Positions 54,316-61,830 of a stretch of DNA of 64,000 bases are shown here, in pieces (the stretch's first letter is position 1; the number at the start of each line of letters is the position of its first letter). This stretch comes from Flavobacteriales bacterium. GTDB lineage: Bacteria; Bacteroidota; Bacteroidia; Flavobacteriales_F; PHOS-HE28. Location of the stretch: positions 248,001-312,000 of the forward strand of contig JACJZJ010000001.1 of NCBI GenBank assembly GCA_020635675.1, given 5' to 3'. The notes beneath the pieces were generated by a model. That model had not been told where the DNA came from. It ran no database searches and was given only the letters and a program-made list of their open reading frames with translations. The position numbers and the translations under genes were made by a program.

Positions 54316-55014
54316 ATGGACCGGGCAGCCCCACGCATCCTGCTCGTCGAGGACGAGGAGCATCTCCGGCGCACTATCCGGTTGAACATGGAACTGGATG
54401 GGTACCATGTGACCACGGCGGTGAACGGTCCCGAGGCCCTGGACAAATTGCGCGGTGCACGGTTCGATGCGGCGATCCTCGATGTGATGCTGCCCGGCAT
54501 GGACGGTTTCACGGTTTGCGAAAAAGCGCGGCTCGAGGGCATCTTCACACCGGTCCTGTTCCTGACCGCACGCACCGCGCCTGCCGATCGGATCCGCGGA
54601 TTGCGAACAGGCGATGACCACCTGGGCAAACCCTTCGAGCTTGAGGAACTGCGTCTTCGGGTCGGAAAGCTGGTCCGACGCAGCCGCGATGGCGCTTCGC
54701 TACGCACGCCTTCATCCCTCGAGTTCGGGGGCAACCGAGTTGACCTGAGCGCTTTCGAGGCCGTCGGTCGGGATGGACGGAGGCATTCGCTCAGCCAACG
54801 GGAGGCGATGCTGTTGCGCTTACTGCTTGAACGGCCCGGGGAGGTGGTGAGCAGGGAGGAGATCCTGCAGAAGGTCTGGGGTTACGATGTCTACCCGACC
54901 ACCCGGACCGTGGACAATTTCATTGTTTCCTTCAGAAAATATTTTGAACTTGAACCACGTGATCCTCAGCACTTTATAAGCATCAGAGGAGTGGGGTACA
55001 AGTTCGTACCCTGA
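54316..55014 (+). CDS. OmpR/PhoB-type response regulator (orphan)
   Basis: A 232-residue two-component response regulator. The receiver domain has ILLVEDEEHLRR (acidic pocket, about residues 8-19), the phosphorylated Asp in AAILDVMLPGMDGF (Asp 52), FLTART and DDHLGKPFELEEL with the conserved Lys; the usual DDYLTKPF is changed at two positions. The C-terminal winged helix has SLSQREAMLLRLLLERPGEV, EEILQKVWGYDVYPTTRTVD and the final FISIRGVGYKFVP. No histidine kinase is nearby. It is divergent from the men operon with overlapping promoter regions (34 bases between start codons), so it could regulate men or itself, though that is only inferred from position. Confidence 0.92.
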   Translation: MDRAAPRILLVEDEEHLRRTIRLNMELDGYHVTTAVNGPEALDKLRGARFDAAILDVMLPGMDGFTVCEKARLEGIFTPVLFLTARTAPADRIRGLRTGDDHLGKPFELEELRLRVGKLVRRSRDGASLRTPSSLEFGGNRVDLSAFEAVGRDGRRHSLSQREAMLLRLLLERPGEVVSREEILQKVWGYDVYPTTRTVDNFIVSFRKYFELEPRDPQHFISIRGVGYKFVP

Positions 55015-55286
55015 TTTTTTTTCTTCCCGCGGCGGCAACCATCCATCGACCCCCCCGTCTTGGATTTGTCAGGGGCAAATTCTTCCAAGTTCCCTGACGT
55101 TGGTTCCATCATTTTTCCTTGCAGGTTTACCGCGCAGGGGTCCCGAAAGGGGCCCCTGTTCGGTTGTTGACGGTCTGTAGCGGACAACAGGTAGCACGGA
55201 CCCATTGATGCCCGACGACCTTTTGTTGATGGATGACGTGAGGCACCCTTGCGTTCCGGCGTGCATCTTGCTAACTTGGCAACGGC
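55015..55286. other. Intergenic region with several hairpins (longest non-coding stretch)
   Basis: This 272-base stretch begins with a T run after the regulator stop and contains three sets of possible stems. CTTGGA/TCCAAG (55059-55064 with 55084-55089) encloses TTTG/CAAA; GTCAGGG/CCCTGAC (55068-55074 with 55092-55098) overlaps it and excludes it. A 10-bp stem (55135-55144 with 55149-55158, one G.T pair) is closed by a GAAA tetraloop. No open frame of note is seen. It may hold a small RNA or a 3' UTR; the promoter of the next gene lies at its right end. Confidence 0.5.
55249..55279 (+). promoter_or_regulatory. Promoter of the T9SS protein gene
   Basis: TTG (55249-55251) and TAACTTGG (55272-55279, 7/8) are separated by 20 bases, a normal Bacteroidota spacing. 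The -7 element ends 7 bases before the ATG at 55287. Confidence 0.6.
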
Positions 55287-56132
55287 ATGAGAAGGAGCAA
55301 TCCGATCCTTCCGTGGTTCGAACAGATACATCACTTGAAAATCGCACGACGCATGCGGCACAACATACTCCGCCCCCTGGCTCTCTGTTTTGGATCGATC
55401 GCCTCCAGTGCGTGCTTGTTGGCCCAAAGCGCGGTCGATATCGGACTCTTTACGAATGACGACCAGTTGGAGGTCCGCGTTCGACCCCAATCGGATTTCG
55501 ATGGCATCTTCTCGTCCATCGTCTTTACGCTCCGCTGGGACCAGAACAGCCAGTTGGATCTCGGTGACATCGCTCAAGGGGACGATGTGCATGGTTACAT
55601 CCCCATCGCGCGTTCCGGCAACGTGCGCAACGGCGGTACGAACAACTACCAGGTGTTCGCTGGTTTCGGCATCACGCCGATGCATGAACTCGGTGTCACC
55701 TGGACAGCGGGCAAGGAGTACACCATCATGACCATTCCATTCACCGGTTCCGGGGAAGTGGAATTGGTGAACGACGGCTGGACCGGTGAATTGTTGAACA
55801 ACGCGGATTATTACACCTCCCTGGGCGGTGTCGACCGGACCGGACAGATCTACAAAAGCCAAGTGACCGCGGCCGACCTGGATGGTTCCGTGCGTATCCT
55901 GCCCAATCCGAACGACGGACATTTCACCTTCTCGTTCGTGGTGGCGGAACAGAGCGACGTGAACGTGCAGGTGCTGAATACACTTGGCCAGGATGTGTTC
56001 AGCGATGCTTTGAAAAGCTATCAAGGCGCCTACCAGCACGAAATGGACCTGACGTCGATGAGCAACGGGATCTATTACCTGAAGATCACGCGTGCAGGCA
56101 CCTCCAGTGTGCACAAGATCGTGTACCGCTGA
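55287..56132 (+). CDS. Secreted protein with T9SS type A sorting domain
   Basis: A 281-residue secreted protein of unknown function. From the ATG at 55353 it would begin MRHNILRPLALCFGSIASSA, a normal signal peptide ending near LLAQ; from 55287 it has 22 more residues. I keep 55287 because the promoter element ends 7 bases before it, but the shorter start is quite possible. The middle is a beta-rich domain (VDIGLFTNDDQLEVRVRPQS, then FSSIVFTLRWDQNS), which I cannot name. Residues about 205-281 are a type A sorting domain (VRILPNPNDGHFTFSF to GIYYLKITRAGTSSVHKIVY). A strong bidirectional terminator follows. Confidence 0.82.
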   Translation: MRRSNPILPWFEQIHHLKIARRMRHNILRPLALCFGSIASSACLLAQSAVDIGLFTNDDQLEVRVRPQSDFDGIFSSIVFTLRWDQNSQLDLGDIAQGDDVHGYIPIARSGNVRNGGTNNYQVFAGFGITPMHELGVTWTAGKEYTIMTIPFTGSGEVELVNDGWTGELLNNADYYTSLGGVDRTGQIYKSQVTAADLDGSVRILPNPNDGHFTFSFVVAEQSDVNVQVLNTLGQDVFSDALKSYQGAYQHEMDLTSMSNGIYYLKITRAGTSSVHKIVYR

Positions 56133-56149
56133 TCAACGGTCCTTACACG

Positions 56150-56177
56150 AAAAGGGGACGCAGAGCGTCCCCTTTTT
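56150..56177. terminator. Bidirectional Rho-independent terminator
   Basis: A 12-bp perfect stem AAAAGGGGACGC / GCGTCCCCTTTT (56150-56161 with 56165-56176) closes on an AGA loop. The T tract lies on each side in the proper strand, so it should end both the T9SS gene (18 bases upstream) and the convergent nuclease gene, whose stop codon begins at 56177. Confidence 0.9.
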
Positions 56178-58918
56178 CATTGTCCTTCCGCACAGAATCG
56201 ACAGTACCGGGATCCGGGCCGGTGAGCGAACGGGAGAGTGGGGTCCATGATCTGTCGCACCGGTCCGCCGATCAGGTCCCCGATCGCGGTGAGTTGCTCC
56301 CTGCCGATCTCCTCTTCGCCGTCAACCCGCAGTGGTATGCCATCCAGCAGGGACCTTGAACGCAGGGGTAGGATCCGTGCCGCCACGCTCCTGGCGTCCG
56401 GTGTTCGGGTCAGGTACGCCCACACATAGAGAAGCATTTGGAATGCCTTACCCGATAGTTCCTCGGATCCATCCGCACCACTTGTGGAAATCTTCAGTTC
56501 CGATGGATCGGCCCGCCCTGTCTTCACATCAATGATCCGGACGACGCCATTGCGTTCCTCGATGAGGTCGATGCGTCCACGCAAACGCACGGTATGGTCC
56601 AGACCATGATGAACGGCAGGCAATCCGGCCTCCAACTCGTGTTCGATGGCGATCGATCTGATCCGGTCCCCCAGCTCCAATCTTCGGTGCAGATGACGCA
56701 GGTGGTTGTCCAATGCCCGTCGCGCCATGGATAGTTGAAGGAACGCCGCACCATGCGCGATATCCGTGTCCGTGCCCAGGATCCGTGCCTGCTCGGCGAT
56801 CAGCGCCGGTAGACGCTGTTGCATGGTTTCCACATCCTGGACGATCAGCCAGTGGCCCAGACGGTCGGCGAGCAAGTTCTCGAGCACCCCATGCACGATC
56901 CTTCCCAGTTCATCATGGCCCAGACCATCCGATGTCCCGGGCTGCTCGCGCACCCCGACCACGTATTTGAAGTAGAAGTCAAGGGGGCAGACGGACCAAG
57001 TGGCCAGTGCCGTTGGGCTCCAACCCTTCTCGCAGCAGGCGCGAAGGATGGCCAACTCCTCCGGTCCCTTGTTCAGGACGATCCGGGCATCGTGCCTTGC
57101 CGGTGCCGGGATGTGGATGTCCTGTGAGGTCGGCCGGATGCCCGTCCGTTCCGGGAGTTCTTTCTTCCATTGCAGGATGAACCTGCTCGGACCATTGCCG
57201 TCCTCCGCGCCGGACCCATGCACGAGCGTGATGGAACGCGCGTGATGAAGCATGCGCAACACCGGATATGCACCCACGGTCGTTGCATCCTCACGAAGGG
57301 GCAGACCGTAGGCGTGTCGAACGTCCCATGGTATGAAGCTGTGGTCAGGGCCTCCCTTCGGCAATTGTTCTTCATTGGCGCCGAGCAGGATGATACGATC
57401 ATGGTCGGTCGCGCGCGATTCGAGCACGCCCATCACTTGAACGCCTTCCAGCGGCTCGCCGAAAAGGTCGAGCCTTGTCCCTCGCAGGAGCCCACGCAGC
57501 ATCTCCCCATAGGCGTTCATCGTGATCGGAGATCCCACTGTGTTCACGGTCCTCTCCAATTCCTCGATCGCCAGGGCGATCCTGAAGAGTTGTTCCTCCT
57601 GGACGATATCCGGGCCCGCCAACTGTGCCGCCCGAACGAGGTGTTGCAGGCTTTTGCGCAATCCGACGGCCGTGGTGGTTGGAACCAGCGCGTTGCGAAG
57701 CGCATCGATGACGGCCTCTTCCGCGCGCCCGGTTGAAGGCGGCGTGGCCGGGAGCGATCCCGGCGGGTGTGTGGACCGGGCGCGGAGCATGGCCGGCAGT
57801 CCAGGATCCACGCCCCTCCAGAACGGGTGCTCCAGAAGGGTGGTCAGGGCTTTGGATCGGCGCACACCCTGTGTGGCGACGGTTTGCAGGTCGATAAGCG
57901 CTTCGACCAGGTCGGTCATGGGCAGCCCGGAGAGCGGCAGACCCATGGTGATGTTCACCGGTCCGAGTTCCTGCGGAAGTACGGCAAGGAGCGGCACCAG
58001 CAAGCGCTCGTCGGCGAGAATGATGGACGTGCCCGCGCGCTCCCGTGTCGTGGACCTGGTCAGTTCCGAAACGGCCGTCCAGACCTGGGCCATGCGTCCG
58101 GAAGTACGTACGACACTGACCGTGGGGGGATCCGAGGCGATGCTGTCTGTCGGGGGAATGCGGCCCTCTCCGAGCGCGCGGATGTTCTCGCGCAAAAAGC
58201 GCCCAGCTTCCTGTATCGGGTCATCGAGATAGTAACGATCGACATCCCAGGCCACCATGGCACTACCGACCTCCTGCAGCTTCTTCACGACCTTCGTTTG
58301 GGCGGGTGTCAGTGCGTTCAGCCCGGCGAACCATACCATACGCCAAGCGCATGTGCCGGGGGATGCTTCGACCAATGCGGCCGCGGTGCGTGCGATCCAG
58401 CCGTCCGTTCCCTGGCCCGTTGCGGAGAGGTCGTTCACCAGGCCGGCGTGCATGCGTCCGTGATGGAGCCAGTGTTGCGCCAACCGCTGCTGACCCTGAC
58501 TGAGATCACCAGACCGATAGCTCCAGGCGTCGATCTCCTCCAGATGCCGGAGGTCGCGGTAGACGGTCTCGTGGTCGAGCAGGTATTGGTCCACGTCGTT
58601 CATATCGCGGAGCGCTGTTGGAGCCCATTGCAGAAAGACCTCGAGCGGGTCCGCTCGGTCCGCGAGGAGTTCGACATGAACGCGGTACATCCTCAGGAGG
58701 GCAACGGGGTGCTCCAAGGCCTCGATCCCGGTCAGGGTGGCGAGGAACGTGTCCAGCGTATGTATCTCCGGACTCCAGAGCGCACCGCCGCTCACTGTTG
58801 CCAGGTGGTCACGCAGGTGGACCCCCGCACGTCTGCTCGGCAACACCACCGCCACTTGGGTCAGTGCTGTGCCGTGGTCATTGAGCAGCAGCTCCGCCAG
58901 GCGTCGCAGGAAGTTCAT
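56177..58918 (-). CDS. PD-(D/E)XK nuclease family protein (AddB-like)
   Basis: A 913-residue protein resembling the AddB/RexB subunit of the end-processing helicase-nuclease. The N-terminus is VVLPSRRAGVHLRDHLA (about residues 23-39), the form usual in Bacteroidota, without a good Walker A. The middle contains helicase-like inactive segments (VQVMGVLESRATDHDRIILL, about 500-519). At the C-terminus, LRGRIDLIEERNGVVRIIDVKTG holds the nuclease Asp and DxK residues (about 783-805). CPLDFYFKYV and SRYCRFCAEG supply cysteines for an Fe-S cluster, though only three are clear. It is probably partnered by the AddA-like gene at 61827 onward. The ATG at 58918 is adjacent to a divergent small gene (26-base gap). 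Confidence 0.85.
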   Translation of the reverse strand: MNFLRRLAELLLNDHGTALTQVAVVLPSRRAGVHLRDHLATVSGGALWSPEIHTLDTFLATLTGIEALEHPVALLRMYRVHVELLADRADPLEVFLQWAPTALRDMNDVDQYLLDHETVYRDLRHLEEIDAWSYRSGDLSQGQQRLAQHWLHHGRMHAGLVNDLSATGQGTDGWIARTAAALVEASPGTCAWRMVWFAGLNALTPAQTKVVKKLQEVGSAMVAWDVDRYYLDDPIQEAGRFLRENIRALGEGRIPPTDSIASDPPTVSVVRTSGRMAQVWTAVSELTRSTTRERAGTSIILADERLLVPLLAVLPQELGPVNITMGLPLSGLPMTDLVEALIDLQTVATQGVRRSKALTTLLEHPFWRGVDPGLPAMLRARSTHPPGSLPATPPSTGRAEEAVIDALRNALVPTTTAVGLRKSLQHLVRAAQLAGPDIVQEEQLFRIALAIEELERTVNTVGSPITMNAYGEMLRGLLRGTRLDLFGEPLEGVQVMGVLESRATDHDRIILLGANEEQLPKGGPDHSFIPWDVRHAYGLPLREDATTVGAYPVLRMLHHARSITLVHGSGAEDGNGPSRFILQWKKELPERTGIRPTSQDIHIPAPARHDARIVLNKGPEELAILRACCEKGWSPTALATWSVCPLDFYFKYVVGVREQPGTSDGLGHDELGRIVHGVLENLLADRLGHWLIVQDVETMQQRLPALIAEQARILGTDTDIAHGAAFLQLSMARRALDNHLRHLHRRLELGDRIRSIAIEHELEAGLPAVHHGLDHTVRLRGRIDLIEERNGVVRIIDVKTGRADPSELKISTSGADGSEELSGKAFQMLLYVWAYLTRTPDARSVAARILPLRSRSLLDGIPLRVDGEEEIGREQLTAIGDLIGGPVRQIMDPTLPFAHRPGSRYCRFCAEGQ

Positions 58919-58944
58919 CGCGGTCCGCTTCGGATATTCGTACC

Positions 58945-59232
58945 ATGTCCGGCAAGGAAATTACAGGAAGAGGTTTCCCCCAATACCGACGTTCCGCCAA
59001 TGGTAGCAACTTCTATCGGATCGAATCGGAGGACCGGTTCACGGAGGTCCAAGTGATCGGAAGCCGTGTCGTGGTGCATGAGGTGTTCGCGACCGCATAT
59101 CCCGAGCTTGTCCGCATCCGGGAACTGCTGGATGGGACCGGTTCCAACACCCGGCCGATCACCGAGCAGGATTTCCTGGCCGTCCTGGCCCGCGATGTGG
59201 AAGGATCCGTCGGGAGCAACGGTACGTCGTAA
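58945..59232 (+). CDS. Small conserved-looking protein, function unknown
   Basis: A 95-residue cytoplasmic protein. I do not recognise a named family, but the layout (GKEITGRGFPQYRRSANGSN, then FYRIESEDRFTEVQVIGSRVVVHEV and a C-terminal ITEQDFLAVL) resembles short Bacteroidota hypothetical proteins that sit beside DNA-repair genes. It has no signal peptide or membrane helix. It shares a 26-base divergent region with the AddB-like gene and precedes the PKD protein gene by 17 bases, so it could be in the same transcript as that gene. Confidence 0.6.
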   Translation: MSGKEITGRGFPQYRRSANGSNFYRIESEDRFTEVQVIGSRVVVHEVFATAYPELVRIRELLDGTGSNTRPITEQDFLAVLARDVEGSVGSNGTS

Positions 59233-59237
59233 CTTTT
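59230..59237 (+). promoter_or_regulatory. -7-like element before the PKD/T9SS gene
   Basis: TAACTTTT (7/8) ends 12 bases before the ATG at 59250 and overlaps the end of the preceding small gene. Confidence 0.4.
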
Positions 59238-59249
59238 CGTCCTTCTGAC

Positions 59250-61382
59250 ATGCGTACGCCCCGCTCCATCGGTACGGTGCTCGGGACCCTCTGGGTGCAT
59301 GTGTTGTTGGCGACGCATATCATCGGAGGTGAGCTCTACTACGATCATTTGACGGGCGACCAGTATCAGTTCACGCTGAAGATCTACCGCGATTGCGGCC
59401 CGGGGAACACCAACGGCACCGGGTTCGATCCGGATGCGGAACTCGGTGTGTTCGATGGAGCGGGCAACTACCTGTTCTCGGAGTTCATTCCACTGCCCGG
59501 TACGGCATCGGTTCCGGTGGTTTTGAACAATCCCTGCCTGACGGCGCCGGCATCCATCTGTGTCGAGGTCGCCGCGTATGTGACCACGATCGATCTGCCA
59601 CCCCTGGCAGGTGGATATGTCATCTCCTACCAGCGATGTTGCCGGACCCCCACGATCATGAACCTTGACAATCCCAGTGGGCAGGGGTTGACATGCACCG
59701 TGGTGGTGCCGGATGTGAACGTTTTCGGATATAACAGCAGTCCAAGGTTCACCAACTATCCACCCATCGCCCTCTGTGTGAACCAGGACATGGTGTTCGA
59801 TCATTCCGCCGTCGATCCCGATGGTGATGTGCTCGAATACGGACTGGTCACCCCGTTGAACGGGGGGAGCTCCCTGAACCCACAACCCACACCCCCGGCC
59901 GGCCCGCCCTATGCCGCGGTGAACTGGGGGGTGGGATTCTCCCAGGTCATGCAGATGAGCGCCAATCCGCCGCTTGCGCTCGACCCCGTGACCGGTGAGC
60001 TGACGGTGACCCCGAACACCATCGGTTCGTTCGTGGTGGGCTTGGGCGTTCGGGATGTCCGGAACGGCGTGGTCTTGAGCGAGGTCTACCGGGACCTGCG
60101 CTTCGACGTGGTGCCCTGTCAGGTACTCGTGTTGTCCTCGATCCAACAGCAGCAGGTGTTCTGCACGGGCGATACGGTGCAAATGGTCAATCTGAGCACC
60201 GGGGCGAGCTTCTACCATTGGGATTTTGGCGTGCCCAATACCCTTTCGGATACGAGCGACCTGGCCGCGCCGCAATTCATCTATCCGGACACCGGGTCCT
60301 ACGAGGTGACGCTCGTGGCCAATCCGGGATGGCCTTGTGCGGACACCTCCTACGCATCGTTCCAGATCTACCCACCGTTGGCGCCGGGTTTCGTCCGACC
60401 TCCCATCCAATGCGTCGGGGGAACTCCCTTGACCTTCAGCGCGACCGGGAACTTCACGAGCAATGCACAGGTGGATTGGGATCTCGGCGCGGGGGCGGTC
60501 CCTTCCATCGCCAGCGGTGGAACGATCCAGACGGTGTTCACCCAACCGGGCTGGCATCCCGTGCACCTTCAACTCGCCGATCATGGTTGCACGGACGACC
60601 ACCTGGATTCCGTGGAAGTGCACCCGGTGCCGATCGCATACTTCTCCACGGACACCGCCGGTTGCACTCCATTGACCGTGCGATTCGACAACATGTCTAC
60701 GGCCTGGACGCCGATGACCTATCTGTGGGACTTCGGGGATGGCAGCACCTCGATGGACAGCACGCCGGTGCATGTCTACATAGCGCCCGGAGCCTACGAG
60801 GTATCGCTGAGCGCGAGCACGGACAGTGGCTGTGTGGATACCGGAGTGTTCGATCGGGATCCCGCCGTAAGGGCATGGGTGCCGCCGGATGCCGGCGCTT
60901 ATGCACAGGACGATCTCATCAGCATCTTCGATCCGGTGGTCACGGTGTTCGATGCATCCCAGGGCGCCGGTCAGTGGCAATATGTCGTCGATGGGACGAC
61001 GTATGATACACCTTCGTTCACCCACGTTTTCCAGGAGGCGGGCATCTACACCGTGACGCAGGTGGTGACCTCCGGCCTCGGGTGTCATGACACCACGGAG
61101 CTGATCATCCATGTCGCCGATCATCTCTTCTATGCTCCGAACGCGTTCACCCCCAATGGGGATGGCTGGAACGATGTGTTCTTGCCGGAAGTGCTCGGTG
61201 CCCGACTCTACGAACTGTCCATTTTCGATCGATGGGGTGAAAGGATATTCCATACCGAGGATCCCGATCAGGGGTGGGATGGCACGGACGCCCAGCCTGG
61301 CGTGTATGTCTACAAGGCCTGGCTTGCGGAATACAGTTCCGTCCGCAAGGAGTTCGTCGGCACCGTGACGCTCATTCGCTGA
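59250..61382 (+). CDS. PKD-domain protein with T9SS type B (gliding-associated) sorting domain
   Basis: A 710-residue surface protein. Signal-peptide-like MRTPRSIGTVLGTLWVHVLL is followed by the start HIIGGELYYDHLTGDQYQFT, typical of large Bacteroidota gliding-associated proteins, which are rich in YQFTLKIYRDCGP-type beta-sandwiches. PKD-like domains follow: WDFGVPN (about residue 327), FYHWDF, and LWDFGDGSTSMDS (about 493-505). The C-terminal 85 residues are a CHU_C/type B sorting domain: FYAPNAFTPNGDGWNDVFLP, LSIFDRWGERIF, GWDG and GVYVYKAW. Such proteins are exported by T9SS and held in the cell envelope; a role in adhesion is an inference. Its end overlaps the convergent GNAT gene by 11 bases. 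Confidence 0.88.
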   Translation: MRTPRSIGTVLGTLWVHVLLATHIIGGELYYDHLTGDQYQFTLKIYRDCGPGNTNGTGFDPDAELGVFDGAGNYLFSEFIPLPGTASVPVVLNNPCLTAPASICVEVAAYVTTIDLPPLAGGYVISYQRCCRTPTIMNLDNPSGQGLTCTVVVPDVNVFGYNSSPRFTNYPPIALCVNQDMVFDHSAVDPDGDVLEYGLVTPLNGGSSLNPQPTPPAGPPYAAVNWGVGFSQVMQMSANPPLALDPVTGELTVTPNTIGSFVVGLGVRDVRNGVVLSEVYRDLRFDVVPCQVLVLSSIQQQQVFCTGDTVQMVNLSTGASFYHWDFGVPNTLSDTSDLAAPQFIYPDTGSYEVTLVANPGWPCADTSYASFQIYPPLAPGFVRPPIQCVGGTPLTFSATGNFTSNAQVDWDLGAGAVPSIASGGTIQTVFTQPGWHPVHLQLADHGCTDDHLDSVEVHPVPIAYFSTDTAGCTPLTVRFDNMSTAWTPMTYLWDFGDGSTSMDSTPVHVYIAPGAYEVSLSASTDSGCVDTGVFDRDPAVRAWVPPDAGAYAQDDLISIFDPVVTVFDASQGAGQWQYVVDGTTYDTPSFTHVFQEAGIYTVTQVVTSGLGCHDTTELIIHVADHLFYAPNAFTPNGDGWNDVFLPEVLGARLYELSIFDRWGERIFHTEDPDQGWDGTDAQPGVYVYKAWLAEYSSVRKEFVGTVTLIR

Positions 61383-61830
61383 GCCGCATATCGATATGCG
61401 GAATATCGTCCAGCGGATATATGTCGCTCACGGCCACATACCCCAGGCCCTCATAGAAGGACCGGAGGTGTGCCTGTGCGGACAATATCGAGCGGCGCGA
61501 CCCAAAGTGTTCCTCCAACGCCCTCAGGCAGCGCTCCATAAGCTCCCTTCCGAGACCTCTTCCCCGCTGCTCCATTTCGACCACCACCCGTCCGATCGCC
61601 GGAAGGCCGCTTTCGCGTGGTCGGAGGATCCTGGCATAGGCGATCACCCGTCCGTCCGGCGAACTCCCCATGACATGCAGGGCCGTCGGGTCATGTCCGT
61701 CCAACTCCGGGTAAGGGCAGTCCTGTTCCACAACGAAAACGTCGACGCGAAGTCTGAGGATGTCGTGGAACCTCCGGACCTCCAGCGCCTGGAACGGCAC
61801 CACCTCCCATTTGACCGCAACACTGTTCAT
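61372..61830 (-). CDS. ElaA-type GNAT acetyltransferase
   Basis: A 152-residue GNAT protein of the ElaA group. Family features are LRVDVFVVEQDCPYPELDGHD (a conserved N-terminal block, about residues 27-47), ALHVMGSSPDGRVIAYARIL, the acetyl-CoA loop VVVEMEQRGRGLGRELMERC (about 82-101) with RGRGLG, and the C-terminal SFYEGLGYVAVSDIY. Its substrate is unknown. The ATG overlaps the stop of the upstream AddA-like gene (ATGA), so the two are translationally coupled. Confidence 0.88.
   Translation of the reverse strand: MNSVAVKWEVVPFQALEVRRFHDILRLRVDVFVVEQDCPYPELDGHDPTALHVMGSSPDGRVIAYARILRPRESGLPAIGRVVVEMEQRGRGLGRELMERCLRALEEHFGSRRSILSAQAHLRSFYEGLGYVAVSDIYPLDDIPHIDMRLSE

Noticed and set aside
55135..55158. 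GAAA-capped hairpin as a Rho-independent terminator
   Set aside because: The stem is strong, but no T run follows on the plus strand, and the minus side has only mixed bases. I list it as structured RNA instead.
59013..61253. A 746-codon minus-strand open frame opposite the PKD/T9SS gene
   Set aside because: It is His/Arg/Gly-rich with no motif; the plus-strand gene has a signal peptide, PKD domains and a CHU_C sorting domain.
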